A stretch of 64,000 nt of DNA from Neodontobutis hainanensis (GCA_024349245.1 JALDNG010000005.1:21403001-21467000); one strand, 5' to 3'; positions 36,501 through 47,039 are shown, numbered from the stretch's first letter. Numbers and translations are program-made. Notes: a model not told the origin generated them from the sequence alone.

Positions 36501-39500
36501 TGACAACAATTCAAAGCACAAGGCCAAGTCGACCTGTCATTGGTTACAGCAGCATAAAGTGAAGGACTGGCCATCTCAGTCTCCTGACCTCAATATCATT
36601 GAGCCACTCTGGGGAGATCTCAAATGTGCAGTTCATGCAAGACAGACCAAGAATTTACAGGAACTGTAGGCTTTTTGCCAAAAAGAATGGGCAGCTTTAC
36701 CATCTGAGAAAATAAAGAGCCTCATCCAGAACTACCACAAAATACTTCAAGCCGTCATTAATGTTAAAGATGGCAATACAGAGTATTAAGAACTGTGTCT
36801 GCGTAGCTTTTCTCCGGCTATTCCGGTTTCTCCTACCACTAAATGACATGTACAATAGCCTGCCGCCCTCTCATGGAGTCAGCTCTCAATTGACCTACGT
36901 GGTTAAATATAGAAAATTAAAAATAAATTATGATTTTAAAAGAGTAAACACAATTATTGACAATAAAGGGTATCACCTAATGACTAACAAGGAGTGAAAA
37001 AAATATTTTGTGTTACATTCACATTCCAAGAAATCACAAATTCTGACAGGATATGTAAACTTATGACCACAACTGTATATTAAGTAAATTACAAGTAAAG
37101 ATTTGTGACGCCACCTTTTAGCAAATTGTTGTCAAGTGTGAGATTATTTGTTATCCACAATTTTAAATGTAGGTGTTCTTTGACTATTTCAATTGACAGT
37201 CCATAAATTTAATATCTATGTTAATTTGGTTTTACTTTGAAAAGAGCAAAGTTTTTGTTTTACTAGGATTAAATTACATCCCCAGGTTGTGGCCGACTGA
37301 GCTATTACGGAGAGAGCTCGATTGGCTTTAGCCACCATAAGAGGGAGCTGTTGAGATGCTACTAACAGAGTGGTGTCTTCTGCATAGAATAGACAATCAC
37401 TGAAGATGTCAGGTTTGCATGAGGATTGAATTGACCCAGGAATCAAACTTGAAACAGAGTTCATAAACAGTACAAACAGGAGGGGGCCAAAGTGTTGCTT
37501 TGTGGCACACCAGAGCAGACTGGACGCATCTCAGAGATAGCCTCAATGATTTTAACAGTTTGTTTTCGGTCATTGAGGTTGTTTATAATCCAATAAAATA
37601 GTTTTCCTCAAATACTATATGCTGGAACTTTTATAATTATTGCCGAGTGCCGTACAGAGTCAAAAGTCCCAGCTAAATCTAAAGTGACAATACAGCATGC
37701 AAATTTGTTTTCTATTGGTAACAAACACTTAGAGAGATAGATAGAGAGATAACTGGTCAGCGGTGGGATAGAAATCCAAATTGCGAGGCGGAAATTAGAT
37801 TATATTTGCATACAAAATTGGACAGTTTTTTTTTTATAATTTGCTACAGTAGTTTTCCCACATTTGATGTAATTGATATTTGGCCTGTAATTTTGAGGAA
37901 CTTATCTACTACCTTTATTTTTATTGATGGGTGTAACACAAGCCACTTTACATGCTTGTGGGATTAACCCAATCTCTGTGGACCTTTTGAACATCATAAC
38001 AAGTGAAAGTAAAATTTATGTTCCGAAGGTTTTTCTGCAAGGTGCCAAGTGAAAGCTGTTGGGTGGCCAATATATTGCACAGAACAATTTGTTAGCTTAT
38101 TTAAGTTAAACCTGACCATATTGGCTCCTCAAGATCATCTTGACTTTTGTTTGAGAGATTCCATTTATGATAAGTAATACGTCCACCACCTTTGCGGGCT
38201 CTATCCTAACGAAGGAAATTGTAATTTGTGATGCTAACTACGGAATCTGGAACAGTATGAGTCAGAAATGTTTCTGTTAGGCATAGAATTAGTATATCTG
38301 GATGTGACTGTAGAAAGGCTATTACTTCATAGCTATCGTCATTGTCATTTCGCTATTTCTAGGTAGGAATGACCATTTTCGGAACGAGAACATGTTTTAC
38401 ATGAATGATCAAGTTGCTTCACCGATCGATAATCCGGAACAAATGTAATGTATACAATGTCGACAGTGAAAACATTGTCTTACAGTTCCTTTCTCGGATT
38501 TGTTGCACCAGCATTTAAGGTTCTTTTGTGTGCTCATTGTTGATAGACTTAGCAGAGAGCAGATCAGACTGAAGCTGGCCATGTACTCAGCAACAACATT
38601 CTTTGGTTAATTCACAAAACCAGAGAACATTTGTGAATTAACAGTTGTTCCCTGAATCTTATGGGAAATGCTTCAGAAATAATCAGATAATATATGTCAA
38701 AGCTTTCAGCTCAACCTGTTTGTATCAGAGAATATACGGATTATGCAGAAATGGATAAGGTTATTAAACAATTACACTAAGATCACAAGTCACCCAGACA
38801 ACCCCTTAAACGTGTCCTCAAATCCCATCCTTCAGGACATATTTACTGCACTCAAACCTGGGGTTGGGTTCCAACACATTGCCAGGCCTGAAAAATAATT
38901 TAATAGTGCCCTTTGTGAGCTGTGCCTGCTTTCATTTTGTACCTTGCCTTTGTAAAGGGTTAAGGTTAGAGCAATTTTACCAATATATACCCTGTCCTAT
39001 GTCAAGACACAGCGTAGAGTTAAGAGTTTGCTCTTCAAATGAGTGAGTAATGGAGCAACAACATGACCACAATCTTAAGCCTTCAGTAGACGCCTCTGTC
39101 TCTTTGGTTTAGAACTCTTATTTTCTCACTCATCTCCTCCTTGCAACACATAACATAGAATAGTGTAGCATAGCATAGCGTCTCAGGTTAATTATACAAC
39201 TATTTCTTGCGAAATGTGTAACATGACAAATAATTGTGACCTCTTCAATTTAAAAAAAATCAGATTTTTAATACTGCAATTTGATTGCAAATGCGATTAA
39301 TTGCACAGCCCTAGTAACCGAGTACCTTGCCGTTGTAGAGGATGACAGGGCACACAAACCTCCCTCTGCAGCGGGCCAGTTTACTCCTGTTCACCAGATC
39401 CTGCAGCTTACTGATCTGCACAGAGTTATCAGACCTGCAACACAGGAAACACACACAGTTGGACTGGATTTAACCCAGTGTTCAGTCACATAATCATCAG

Positions 39501-41722
39501 GACATGTGGCCTGTCCAGGTTTCAGACAGGGAGTGGAGTTAGAAACACGGCATGAGCATGTTTAAGACATGGGGCACTTGTGTAGGCCATTGGTGTTATC
39601 TAGTTGCAGATTGCAATCAGCTTGTCAGCTTGGAGCTTTAATTTTCTGGACACCCGGTTGGAACACCACCGACATGGCCATGCTTTGAGAGGGCTCTCGA
39701 TTGAACCAGAGAAACTCAATAATATAACCCCGTCCAGACAAAGTTGACAAGTTGCAAAAAAATGATAATCAGAGAGAAGTGAGGACAGTGCATTTTTCCT
39801 TGTGCCTTTTGTTTTCAGAGAAATGACAATAGAAAGATAAATTATGACTGCATCTTCGTTTTGGATTGAGTTGATGGTTTTGCATTAAAAATATTCTCAC
39901 ACAATTATGAAAGGATAATATGAAAACGGACCTCGACTGATTTTAGTTGAAGATCCCTGCCTCAGAGCATGGAAATGAAAAGGATTCACCTGGAATGGGC
40001 CAACAAGTAAGCCCGGACCATAATAATCCACCTCATCTTAAATCCTAAACCCTTATACTGCACAAGACTTTGAAAGAAAAAAAATCTCTTTCCAGCGAGG
40101 CTGAGGGTGAAATACACAGATGAAACCAAAACCTACAATACATTTGAGGAAGCCACCAAATATATGTCCAGGAGAGGCTTTACTGTGAAGGTCATCAAAC
40201 CACCAGAAACAGTAACAGAGTAAAGTAGTCAGAGGCAACTACACGAGGAGCAAGGGACACACAGATTGTGGGTTATTATCGTCACCCAAGTCTGTTAGTG
40301 CGCTGTAATAACTGTCCTGATCCAACGTTTGCTCAAACACAACATTTAAAGTAGAGAGCGGTCCACATCCAACACCTCTCGGTGTGTCTAACTAAATCAC
40401 TCTCAGACTCAGGGTTTTGTTGGGGCTGGTCGCAGCAGCTCAAAGACGTGCACCCAGCTAGATGTAGCACTCGTCCCGCTACGGCAATAAACTGTTTGCT
40501 GTAGGCTATAGGTTCACTCTGTTATAAACCTGTCTATATTTTCTCGTTTTTGCTTATGGTAAACACACACTACAAAAGGGGGAAAAAAAAGTATCAGACT
40601 AAGCAGGGGCTTTCCAATTTTTACTTAAAAAGTTGTAATACGATGCTTACATTTGAACTTGAAGCGAGAATTGATTGTCTCTATGACTTTTGCTGATTGT
40701 TTTTAATATACACAGTAATATGCAATTGATCCATGCCCTTACAGTCGTTTTTGGTAGAATTTACATTTATTTTGTTTTGAGTGAACAGCGTTTAATCTGC
40801 TAAAGCTGTTCTTCAGATTAGCCTTGATAAACAGAACCACTGTTGATTACAATTAAAATCCTATCACATTATATAAACAAGAACTCTATTAAAGTGACAC
40901 CAATGTTTGAGTTTATAATCATTGCTGCATATTGATTCCATTGACAATCCAATGGATGTGGCAGGTTTTTAACCTATATAAAAAGTAGCATTGTGGTAGA
41001 AAATAGAGTTTGGCCAAAAGGGTGTTATTGAATCATCAGTGATGTCTTCGTTCTCGTGACAAAGCACTGTTGTGTTGTGTGAATGAAAGCCAACCTTTGC
41101 TCTCAGTGCAGTTCATGATGGACAGAAGAAAACAAACAACCCAGGCTGATAACTGACAGAGAGCACTGGACTTTGTCATGAAGAGTGAGCAGAGAGATAC
41201 CTGCTTCTGTCAGACCCCAGCTCGTGCTCCAGGAAGACAATTTGCCGTGGGTAATGGCCACACACTTCTCCGTTGGAGTTGTGGATGATGCTGTACTTGT
41301 AGTCCCGGGCAAATAACTCCAGACAGCACCTCTCGATCCCCTCAACCTGAGAAAAAAAAAAAAATCAAAGCAGACACTCAGGGCTTAAGTTTATATACTA
41401 TAAACTACTATTATACCAGATTTTTTTGGAAAGTGTGTGGATTATAATGAATACATTAGTCTAAATAAGTTTCACTCTGGTCATCATGCATTATTATTTT
41501 GTGCATTTGCAAAATTATTTTTTAATTTAAATGACAACAAAAATCATTTAAAATGGTAATATTTTCCTTTTTTTCTCAAAAATGAATGTGTAGACTAGAG
41601 CACCTGACCCTCAGACTCACCTGTGGAGTCATCTCTTTAGCTCTATACTGCGTCTTGGAAAACAGATAGATCAGATCCACTATTTCCTCGCTTTTCCTTA
41701 GTGAGAGTCCGGAGGCGGCCAT
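24540..41722 (-). CDS. mtmr14: mtmr14 (Jumpy), phosphoinositide 3-phosphatase, complete coding region
   Basis: MTMR14 removes the 3-phosphate from PI3P and PI(3,5)P2 and restrains autophagy; it acts at endomembranes. Minus-strand coding exons: 41722-41621, 41346-41201, 39434-39326, 34556-34481, 30945-30885, 30022-29900, 29767-29694, 29372-29302, 29223-29149, 28978-28912, 28146-28061, 27935-27859, 27776-27740, 27582-27512, 27210-27152, 26613-26481, 26146-25979, 25842-25636, 24720-24540. All borders are GT-AG with matching phases; 1923 nt, 640 residues (human 650). Landmarks shared with human are FSKTQYRAKE, CGHYPRQIVFLE, DIKLLRYLSVRYICDLMVEN, NVTSSEKVDKAQRYADFTLL, the catalytic HCISGWDR (Cys310, Arg316), YGSWQIVSGCGSI and the C-terminal LLEQFARGVGLR. 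Starts in strong context (gccATGG); an in-frame ATG 57 nt upstream is an alternative. The Ser/Pro-rich tail after residue ~400 is the least conserved. Confidence 0.96.
26215..26395 (+). repeat. Degenerate SINE family 1 tail
   Basis: The segment aaattgggcaattgagataa to gggacagaaaatgaaag follows the same order of blocks as the family 1 copies (aattggcaactct, cttgtctgtgtttgtct, cagctgggataggctccag-like, gaatgaat tail) but is heavily mutated. It lies in mtmr14 between the exons ending at 26481 and starting at 26146. Confidence 0.45.
28061..28146 (-). CDS. mtmr14: mtmr14 catalytic exon (P-loop)
   Basis: Encodes KSGLLVHCISGWDRTPLF and the following helix ending LSLWA. The CX5R signature of cysteine phosphatases is intact (Cys310, Arg316), with the Ser-Gly-Trp-Asp filling seen in MTMR14. 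Because nucleophile and Arg are present, this copy should be an active phosphatase and not one of the dead myotubularins. Confidence 0.95.
28147..28911. other. mtmr14 intron between the P-loop exon and the preceding exon
   Basis: 765 bp with no recognised repeat. An open frame at 28467-28703 on the plus strand has no familiar product and I regard it as chance. Confidence 0.4.
30540..30780 (+). repeat. Unclassified fish repeat
   Basis: Contains taaccaggtaggtcaattga (shared with 2881), then tgtttacaatgacaacttgg and gggagaacatgcaaactcac followed by gcagaaagacc. The last part resembles the head-proximal segment of SINE family 1 on its minus strand. It lies in the mtmr14 intron between the exons starting at 30022 and 30945. 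Confidence 0.5.
31928..32905 (+). mobile_element. Tc1-like transposon, nearly full length, defective
   Basis: Left terminal repeat gttagtggttgggtgaagcc continues through tgtcaaacaactgtgtttac and taaatcataatgacacc. The right end carries the reverse complement (ggtttctggtgtcattatga, attgtttgacaataaaggct, caaccactaac). TA borders are present. Between them are transposase pieces (for example gagaagtcaacaaggcctat and gaaacatggaggtggatc) in broken frames with deletions; at ~980 bp it is shorter than an intact Tc1 (~1.3-1.6 kb). It sits in the 3.5-kb mtmr14 intron 4. Confidence 0.75.
33285..33580 (-). repeat. tRNA-headed SINE, family 1
   Basis: Read on the minus strand: head ggttagcactcctgcctcac, gttgtgagttcaaaacccgg, then tgtgttaccgtgagttctct and gcaactctaaagtgtcctta, followed by a tail with gatgattcatctcaagggg. 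The same tail (gatgattcatctcatgg) occurs in the copy at 62.0 kb. Located in mtmr14 intron 4. Confidence 0.75.
33655..33875 (+). mobile_element. 3' portion of a LINE
   Basis: aggaagtacaaccacatcac, tccagttttaaaatctctg and tatatttctgacctgcaagt are the well-known post-RT region of fish non-LTR elements. The frame is not kept. Located in mtmr14 intron 4. Confidence 0.5.
34933..35331. mobile_element. hAT-like MITE
   Basis: The left end tagggctacaacaacaacta and the right end, reverse-complemented, tgggctgcaactaacaatta form imperfect terminal repeats typical of the 'GGGCTGCAAC' fish hAT MITEs. Length is 399 bp with no ORF. Located in mtmr14 intron 3. Confidence 0.5.
35335..36110. other. Part of mtmr14 intron 3, low-complexity tracts
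   Basis: Contains an A~21 tract at about 35600 and AT-rich runs, otherwise nothing recognised. Confidence 0.4.
36115..36993 (+). mobile_element. Tc1-like transposon, defective
   Basis: Fragments in order: aaaaaagtggtgtggctgtt, VNKAYDERYTIPTEKHGGG (frame from 36118), a segment encoding SQSPDLNIIEPLWGDLK (the last acidic block of the DDE core) near 36575-36625, and a right end (ttaaaagagtaaacacaatt, gacaataaagg, atgactaaca) like the 31.9-kb family. The frames are broken and the left terminus is not identifiable. Located in mtmr14 intron 3. Confidence 0.7.
37205..38400 (-). mobile_element. LINE with endonuclease and reverse transcriptase remnants
   Basis: Read on the minus strand, the order is correct for a non-LTR retrotransposon. 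An endonuclease block LILCLTETFLTHTVPDS lies near 38310-38260, an RT block with NYRP near 37890, WIINNLNDRKQ near 37590, a GVPQ motif near 37500, and FYAEDTTLLV (YADD-type, with E replacing D) near 37390. Frames shift between motifs and there are stops, so the copy is dead. The wording fits Rex1/L2/CR1-type elements. Located in mtmr14 intron 3. Confidence 0.75.
38401..39325. other. Rest of mtmr14 intron 3, hAT-like end at right
   Basis: Mostly unrecognised. At about 39270-39313 the sequence gcgattaattgcacagccct followed by agt resembles the terminus of a fish hAT element (reverse complement ctagggctgtgcaattaatc), about 12 bp from an mtmr14 donor site. Confidence 0.4.
39435..41200. other. mtmr14 intron 2, nothing recognised
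   Basis: 1.77 kb without coding frames, SINEs or transposon ends that I can identify. Confidence 0.4.
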
Positions 41723-41975
41723 GGCTGAGCCTCTACCTGCAGCAGGGGCCTGGAACCGGACGTGTCCTCCCTCATACACCGCAGCTCCCTGGCTTCTGGG
41801 ACGAGGGAAGCGGCCAGGCCATGCCTTCCCGGCCAGCTTCTTCCTGACTGCCCGCCGGAACAGGCCGGAGCCGGAGACTCGTCGAGAATTCAGGGCCGTG
41901 CCGGTCTACTTAAGCCGGCGAACAGCTGCACGGCCAATGGGGGTTACCCCAAGGTTAAAAGCCTAAATAAACTCT
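41723..41975 (-). promoter_or_regulatory. mtmr14 promoter region
   Basis: GC- and CpG-rich block (for example ggccggagccggagactcg and ttaagccggcgaacagctgc) directly upstream of the mtmr14 ATG, ending with a CCAAT sequence at about 41934. No TATA box is seen. This is the typical look of a CpG-island promoter; the start site is not defined by sequence alone. Confidence 0.45.
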
Positions 41976-42879
41976 GAAATTTTGTTGAATTCCTACAAAA
42001 CCCAACGACTCCCCATATGTGTCCACCGTTTATATCCAGTTAGCTCTAGAGCTAAACCTCAGAGCTCGACTCCAACGACATGCTCTTTCCCGGTCTTCAG
42101 GTGTTTCCGGCGGGCTTCATTTCTCCACAGTATTCGGAAACATTACAGTAATCTAGCTCAAGTATTAAAAGACTGAACTCCGGTTTTGGAACTTTGGGTT
42201 GTACTGTCAAATCTGCGCACTGACGTTGCAATGTACAATGTCTGAAGAAAAATGAACAGTAAACAGGAAGTTGGCTTGGACACGTGACAGGAAGTGAGTG
42301 GAAAGGCTACTATACGCCATAAAATCATGTTTTATGGCGTATTGTATTGTTATTTATAATATATGCGTTATAAAAAATATTTGTTTGTTTAAAAAAAAAA
42401 AAAAGCTTAAAGTTTTTTTTCAGACATTTGAGAAAGTCCATAGTACATTCCCGCCTCCTACTGGATTCTAATACATGCATATTTCATAACCAACAGCCAT
42501 GTGTCAGTTGAGTTTTGGGTAATTGGATTTTATTTTCAGAAATAGGTGTTGAAAATCAAAGAATGAGTCATTATTATTTGATTTTTGTTGCAAAACATTA
42601 AAAATACCATTGAAACAACTGTTTTTCATTTTCAATGCAAAAATTAAGAATTTTAAAATATTTTTCATTTTCTACTTAGCATATCAAAAAATAAATTCAA
42701 AAAGAGACAGACACAAGAAAAGTTTTTTATTTTCAGAAAACGGATTTGGTTGTAGGTCAAATGCAGTTCTACTTTGTATGTGCATATCCCACGTACGGGC
42801 TTCGCTATTGGTTGCCCTCTCTGCCATATTCCAACACCTCTGAAAAAGATCAAATCATTCACTGGGCCAATGACCTGGA
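41976..42879. other. Spacer, nothing recognised
   Basis: AT-rich intergenic sequence with an A-tract near 42390. I looked for exons of lhfpl4, which lies between SETD5 and MTMR14 in human, and recognised none here or in the rest of 41.7-51.5 kb. Confidence 0.35.
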
Positions 42880-42929
42880 AAAGCCTCAGGAACTATATAA
42901 GTCATCCAGCCCAACACTCTCCCTTCTCT

Positions 42930-43505
42930 CTCAGTTCCTCAAAGTCATGGGAAAAGCTAAATAATTGTCATGGATTTGTGGGAACAGGATCTGTGGGAAA
43001 AGGTAATTGAACTGTATAAAATATGAAAGGGATATATAAAAAAAAAAAAAAAAAAAAAAAAATCCAAGCAATTGAGAATCAGCTGTGTATAAACTCTAAT
43101 AAAGAAGGGGGAAATAAGGGATTTTATTGAAACCAAACAGACCAACAAAGACTTCATTGAAAACTGCCAGGAAAATTGTTCGGGATGCAAAGAAAACCCT
43201 GTTTCAAGATGCACAATAAAGAGGCACCTGGAGAAAAATGAGCTGCATGTTCAAGTCGCCAGAAGAAAGCTATTACTACGGAAATGCCAGAAACGCATCC
43301 CGCTTACAATACACAAAACAGCAAAGAGACAAGCCCCAAAACTTCCGCAACAATGTCATTTGAAAATTCAACTTTTTGGCCACAAACATAAACATTACAT
43401 TTGGAGAGGAGTCAACAAGGCCTATGGTGAAAGGTACACCATTCCTACTGTGAAACATGGAGGTGAAGAACTGATGTTTTGGGGATGTATGGGCTACAAA
43501 GACCC
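42930..43505 (+). mobile_element. Tc1-like element, truncated
   Basis: Transposase-region blocks in order: gtcatgggaaaagctaaa, an A~25 tract at 43038-43062, accaaacagaccaacaaaga, ctgccaggaaaattgttcgg, gaggcacctggagaaaaatg, and GVNKAYGERYTIPTVKHGGE from the frame at 43360. It stops before the second acidic residue block and has no right end; the sequence that follows (43505-43790) is of another kind. Confidence 0.65.
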
Positions 43506-43790
43506 AAATGCACAACACCAGACTCAGACTGATAAGATGTGTAATCTTTAATAATACAAGAGGTAATAGTTACCTGATCCTGGGATCAGGTAACTGGTTT
43601 TAGCAGGAGCAGGACCAGGTAATGCTGGATGTGTTTGTCTGAAAGCAGTAGAACAATCTGGCACAAGAAAATGTGTTGGTTGCTTAAATATCTGCTTGAT
43701 TGTAATGGCCGGTAGGTGTGCAGCCCGGGAGTGGCTGGTTACTGGGGTGTTCTAATGAGCAGCCATGTCCGACCTACATTGATGCCATGA
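43505..43790. repeat. Possible dispersed repeat adjoining the Tc1 scrap
   Basis: cagactcagactgataagat through caagaggtaatagttacctg and gagcagccatgtccgacct looks like part of a repeat because it abruptly replaces the transposon sequence. It contains a short palindrome (cctgatcctgggatcagg at about 43574). I cannot classify it. Confidence 0.3.
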
Positions 43791-44416
43791 ATGAGCACAC
43801 TTAGTAGTGAGTAACTGTTAGATTGCAATGTCCAATTTATTTTTTTAGAAATGATTTAATCAGACAAAAATATTAACTAATTCTGGTATTTCCACATAAT
43901 AAAATAAATGTGTAAAAATAAATATAATCTTTACAAAATAAATTAAGGAACAAGAAACACATATTTCACACAAATCTTAATTTTTCACAACATAAAGCTT
44001 TTGAAACCAATCCCTACAGAAGGTCTGTGTGTTTGAACAGGACAGCTGTTTGCTATGTGTGTGTGAGCCAAACATGCTTTGTTCATGAGGTCACGGCTGT
44101 TCATCCTCTTCAGTTTCAACACTAGAGATAGTAGCCTCTGACATTTTTAATGTTTTTATTCCTGCTGTGTGTGAAGAGTTTGCCTCCACAGTTTGTGTTG
44201 GTCATGTGACAGCTGGGCTATGTCTGGTGAAACACACTCATGTGACAGATCCACTGGCAGCATCTCTTTGTAAAAAAAATGAAGCATTGAATGTGTAGAA
44301 CAAGTAAAAGTAACTGGTTGAGTGTAGCCAAATGTAATTGAGTAAGAGTACTTCAAAGTATGGTGCAGTAAAACAAGTCCTTGAAGTACAATTTTTTCAA
44401 AAAGTTACTTTTTTGC

Positions 44417-44612
44417 AGTGGTAGAGTGGTTGTCCCTCAACCGGAACATTGGTGGTTCAATTCCCACTCTCATACCGTCATTGTGTCCTTGGGCAAGACA
44501 CTTAACCCACCTTGCCTCCAGTGGTGTTTCAACTGTAACACTGATGAATGGAAGCTTAATGTAAGTCGCTTTGGATGAAAGCGTCAGCTAAATGAATAAA
44601 TGTAAATATAAA
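44417..44612 (+). repeat. tRNA-derived SINE, family 2
   Basis: Head cagtggtagagtggttgtcc, B-box-like ggttcaattcccac, then gtgtccttgggcaagacact, cttgcctccagtggtgt and gtcgctttggatgaaagcgt with the tail cagctaaatgaataaatg. Same family as 12243-12445. Confidence 0.75.
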
Positions 44613-44739
44613 TGCCATGTTATGGGTTTGGTAATTATGAGAAATATGGTTAGCAACAAGCAGAGGGTGCCTCTCAGGTCACAGCCTGTGATATGGACTA
44701 GATGCCTGGGTTGGACAGGGTTCTGCATGGTGCCCGTCT

Positions 44740-44945
44740 GAGTCTGGTACTTATCTTACTGCAGAACTCTGGCTTTTTTGCAGTGAGTTAGATGTACCCA
44801 GGTTCCCCTTTCAGCGATCCGCACAGCCGTGGGAATGGACAGCAGAAACTGATATACCTCCCAACGTTGTGAGGAACAATTTTTGCGTTTCAACACCTTG
44901 TTGAACACCCAGTCCCCTGGTCCCTCACATGGATTCACAGCTTTA
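44740..44945 (-). mobile_element. Endogenous retrovirus integrase C-terminal fragment
   Basis: A minus-strand frame of 60 codons (44938-44756) reads like the C-terminal SH3-like domain of a gammaretrovirus-type integrase: PGDWV, then a KxWxxPRWxG-like stretch (SSQRWEVYQ), TPTAV-like (IPTAV) and a WVHLTHCKK end. No other gag, pol or env piece or LTR was recognised around it, so this is an isolated, inactive scrap of an old insertion. Confidence 0.6.
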
Positions 44946-45499
44946 ACTTGTTATGTAGAAGAGTTAATAACTTGTTGAAAGTGTTTCATTTCTATAAAAT
45001 TTTAAAGAAACATTTAAATACCATTAAAGTAGATGAAAGCTGAACAGACAAACCTTATCACTATAGCTATTTCAGCATGCCATAAGTAGAGGTTATAGTG
45101 AAAAAAAATCAAACACATTGTTTTGTCTCTAACACTTTTGTCTCATATTGAATTGGAATGTTAAAGTAGTGCTGTAAAGATGGAAGGGCTTCTTGAACTT
45201 TCAGGATGCTACAGTGGGCTTTGAACTGCAGTTGAAAGGGTAAGTAAACTGAAGAAAAAAAATAAAAAGTGGTTACACACATTTACTCCATCTCAAAATG
45301 AGGCCAGGGCTGTTCATGCTGTTCAATGTTCAGTTAAACTGTTTATTTTAAATTACACATGTTGTTCAAAGCAAAGGTAGCATTTATTTTAATATCATCT
45401 GTCAGCATTAGTTCCATCTGTAGAATGTATTTGTGTGTGCATGTAGCCTTCATTAGCCAATAAATTCAATAAAAGACTCACCAACAGCAACATCTCCAA

Positions 45500-45905
45500 C
45501 AGCTATAACCCACCCATAGTCCTAACCTGGTCCTGGGCCTGGTCTAGTCCTGGTCTGGTCCTGCTTTGGCCAAATAACCCACCAAAGACACATCCTCTCC
45601 ATTTATTAGTAGGCATTAAATGACACAAGCTGAATGCAGTTGTAGATTTATGCAAATGAGCCACGTGTTTCTCACGAATATAAACAAATGTGCTAAAAGT
45701 GGTGTTTTACTGCAGTGAACATTAACAGAAAACAAGCAAAGTCAGGTATAAGACGCTGTGGCAGTGTCTTTATAAACTGCAGATATTTATAAAAGATGCA
45801 GACCAACGGCTACGGACCTTCTGGTGATTTTTGTCACGGTACAAGAAAAATATTCTTGTCATTAAAATGTACCTTGGGCTGACCATAGATTGTAAAAATA
45901 TGTAT
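45500..45905 (-). repeat. Unclassified dispersed repeat, copy B
   Basis: The reverse complement aligns over its length with 3870-4256; shared blocks include cgcccaagg/ctacatttta, accagaaggtccgtagccgt, ctgcatcttttataaatatc, gttaatgttcactgcagtaa and ggactatgggtgggttatag. Copies are perhaps 75-80% identical by eye. A run of imperfect cctggtct repeats (45530-45580) borders one side. Confidence 0.6.
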
Positions 45906-46021
45906 GTTATCCGCCCATTGGTCCCATATTTACCGATATTGTCATTACGACAGGGCAATAAAATGGCGGTTACATCCAGGCTTTTCAATAAATTTTTTCA
46001 ATAGTTTTTAGATGGCATAAA

Positions 46022-46190
46022 TACGGAAGCCCTGAACAGCCATGGATAATTTTTTTTTTTTTTTACTTAATTTTCTCGTTATGAGAAAACAACTTTCGTT
46101 ATCTTGAGATCACGAGATAATTAACTCGTGATCACGACATAACAAGACAGGAAAAAAATATATTATGCATGGCCATTCAGGGCTTCCGTA
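46022..46190. mobile_element. Palindromic 169-bp MITE with 6-bp target duplication
   Basis: Terminal repeats: tacggaagccctgaacagcc at the left, and at the right, reverse-complemented, tacggaagccctgaatggcc (18 of 20). The exact hexamer CATAAA flanks both ends (46016-46021 and 46191-46196). The interior is itself nearly palindromic (cttgagatcacgagataatt / aactcgtgatcacgacataa), so the single strand would fold into one long hairpin. There is no ORF. A 6-bp duplication does not fit Tc1 (TA), Harbinger (3) or hAT (8). Confidence 0.75.
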
Positions 46191-46589
46191 CATAAACGGA
46201 CGTAATAATCAATTATTTTATCGCGCGTTAACGTTGGCCAATTAATACTGTGAAAGATGTTGGTCTGAAGAACATTCTTAGGATCGCAAAGAATGCCTAC
46301 ACGTATGAGCCGCCCTCATGACGCACCCTCACAATAAGAATACACGAGTTGTATGAAAAGGAGAGGACTACAAAACCATAACCAACCATAATTAGCTCGC
46401 AGCGTTACAGTGCATTATATTGATGAACAGTGGGAACTGCACTCACATGCTCTGACTGTAATGAAAACACAAAACAGACTGTAGGAGAAAGAACATGGGT
46501 GCACTGAGTGTCACTGGCGTAGCCAGGAATCACAATGTAGGTGGGCCCAGAGAAAATCGAGTGGGCCTAGCCTAAAATTCATCAATTAT

Positions 46590-46990
46590 TCATTCATTCA
46601 TTTTCTACCGCTTTGTCCCGTTAGGGGTCGCAGGTGACTGGAGCCTATCCCAGCAGCTTTGGGCCTGAGGCAGGGTACACCCTGGACAGTGGCCAGTTAG
46701 TCGCAGGGCTAACATTTAGAGACAAACAGTGACAGATAACCATTCACTCTCACATTCATTCACTAGGGACACTTTAGAGTTGCCAATTAACCTAAACATG
46801 CATGTGTTTGGACGGTGGGAGGAAGCCGGAGTACCCGGAGAGAACCCACGGTAACACGTGGAGGACATGCAGACTCCTCACAGAAAGACCGGAGTCGGCC
46901 GAGAATATTTGAGTCGGCCGGGTTTTGAACTCACGACCTTCTTGCTGTGAGGCAGGAGTGCTAACCACTCTGCCACGTGCACCCCATTCA
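46590..46990 (-). repeat. tRNA-headed SINE, family 1, full-length copy
   Basis: The longest copy in the window. Minus strand: tggcagagtggttagcactc (A-box-like), gtcgtgagttcaaaacccgg (B-box-like), ggttctctccgggtactccg, taattggcaactctaaagtg, agtgaatgaatgtgagag, cagggtgtaccctgcctcag, ggataggctccagtcacctg and a 3' tail of GAAT repeats (gaatgaatgaat). It can serve as the reference copy for the others. Confidence 0.85.
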
Positions 46991-47039
46991 TCAATTATAA
47001 ATAATATTTATAATAAATAATTATAAATAATCATTTTTA

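Noticed and set aside
41576..41779. N-terminally extended mtmr14 start at 41779
   Set aside because: The frame is open, but the ATG at 41722 has a stronger context and its product matches the family length better; kept only as an alternative.
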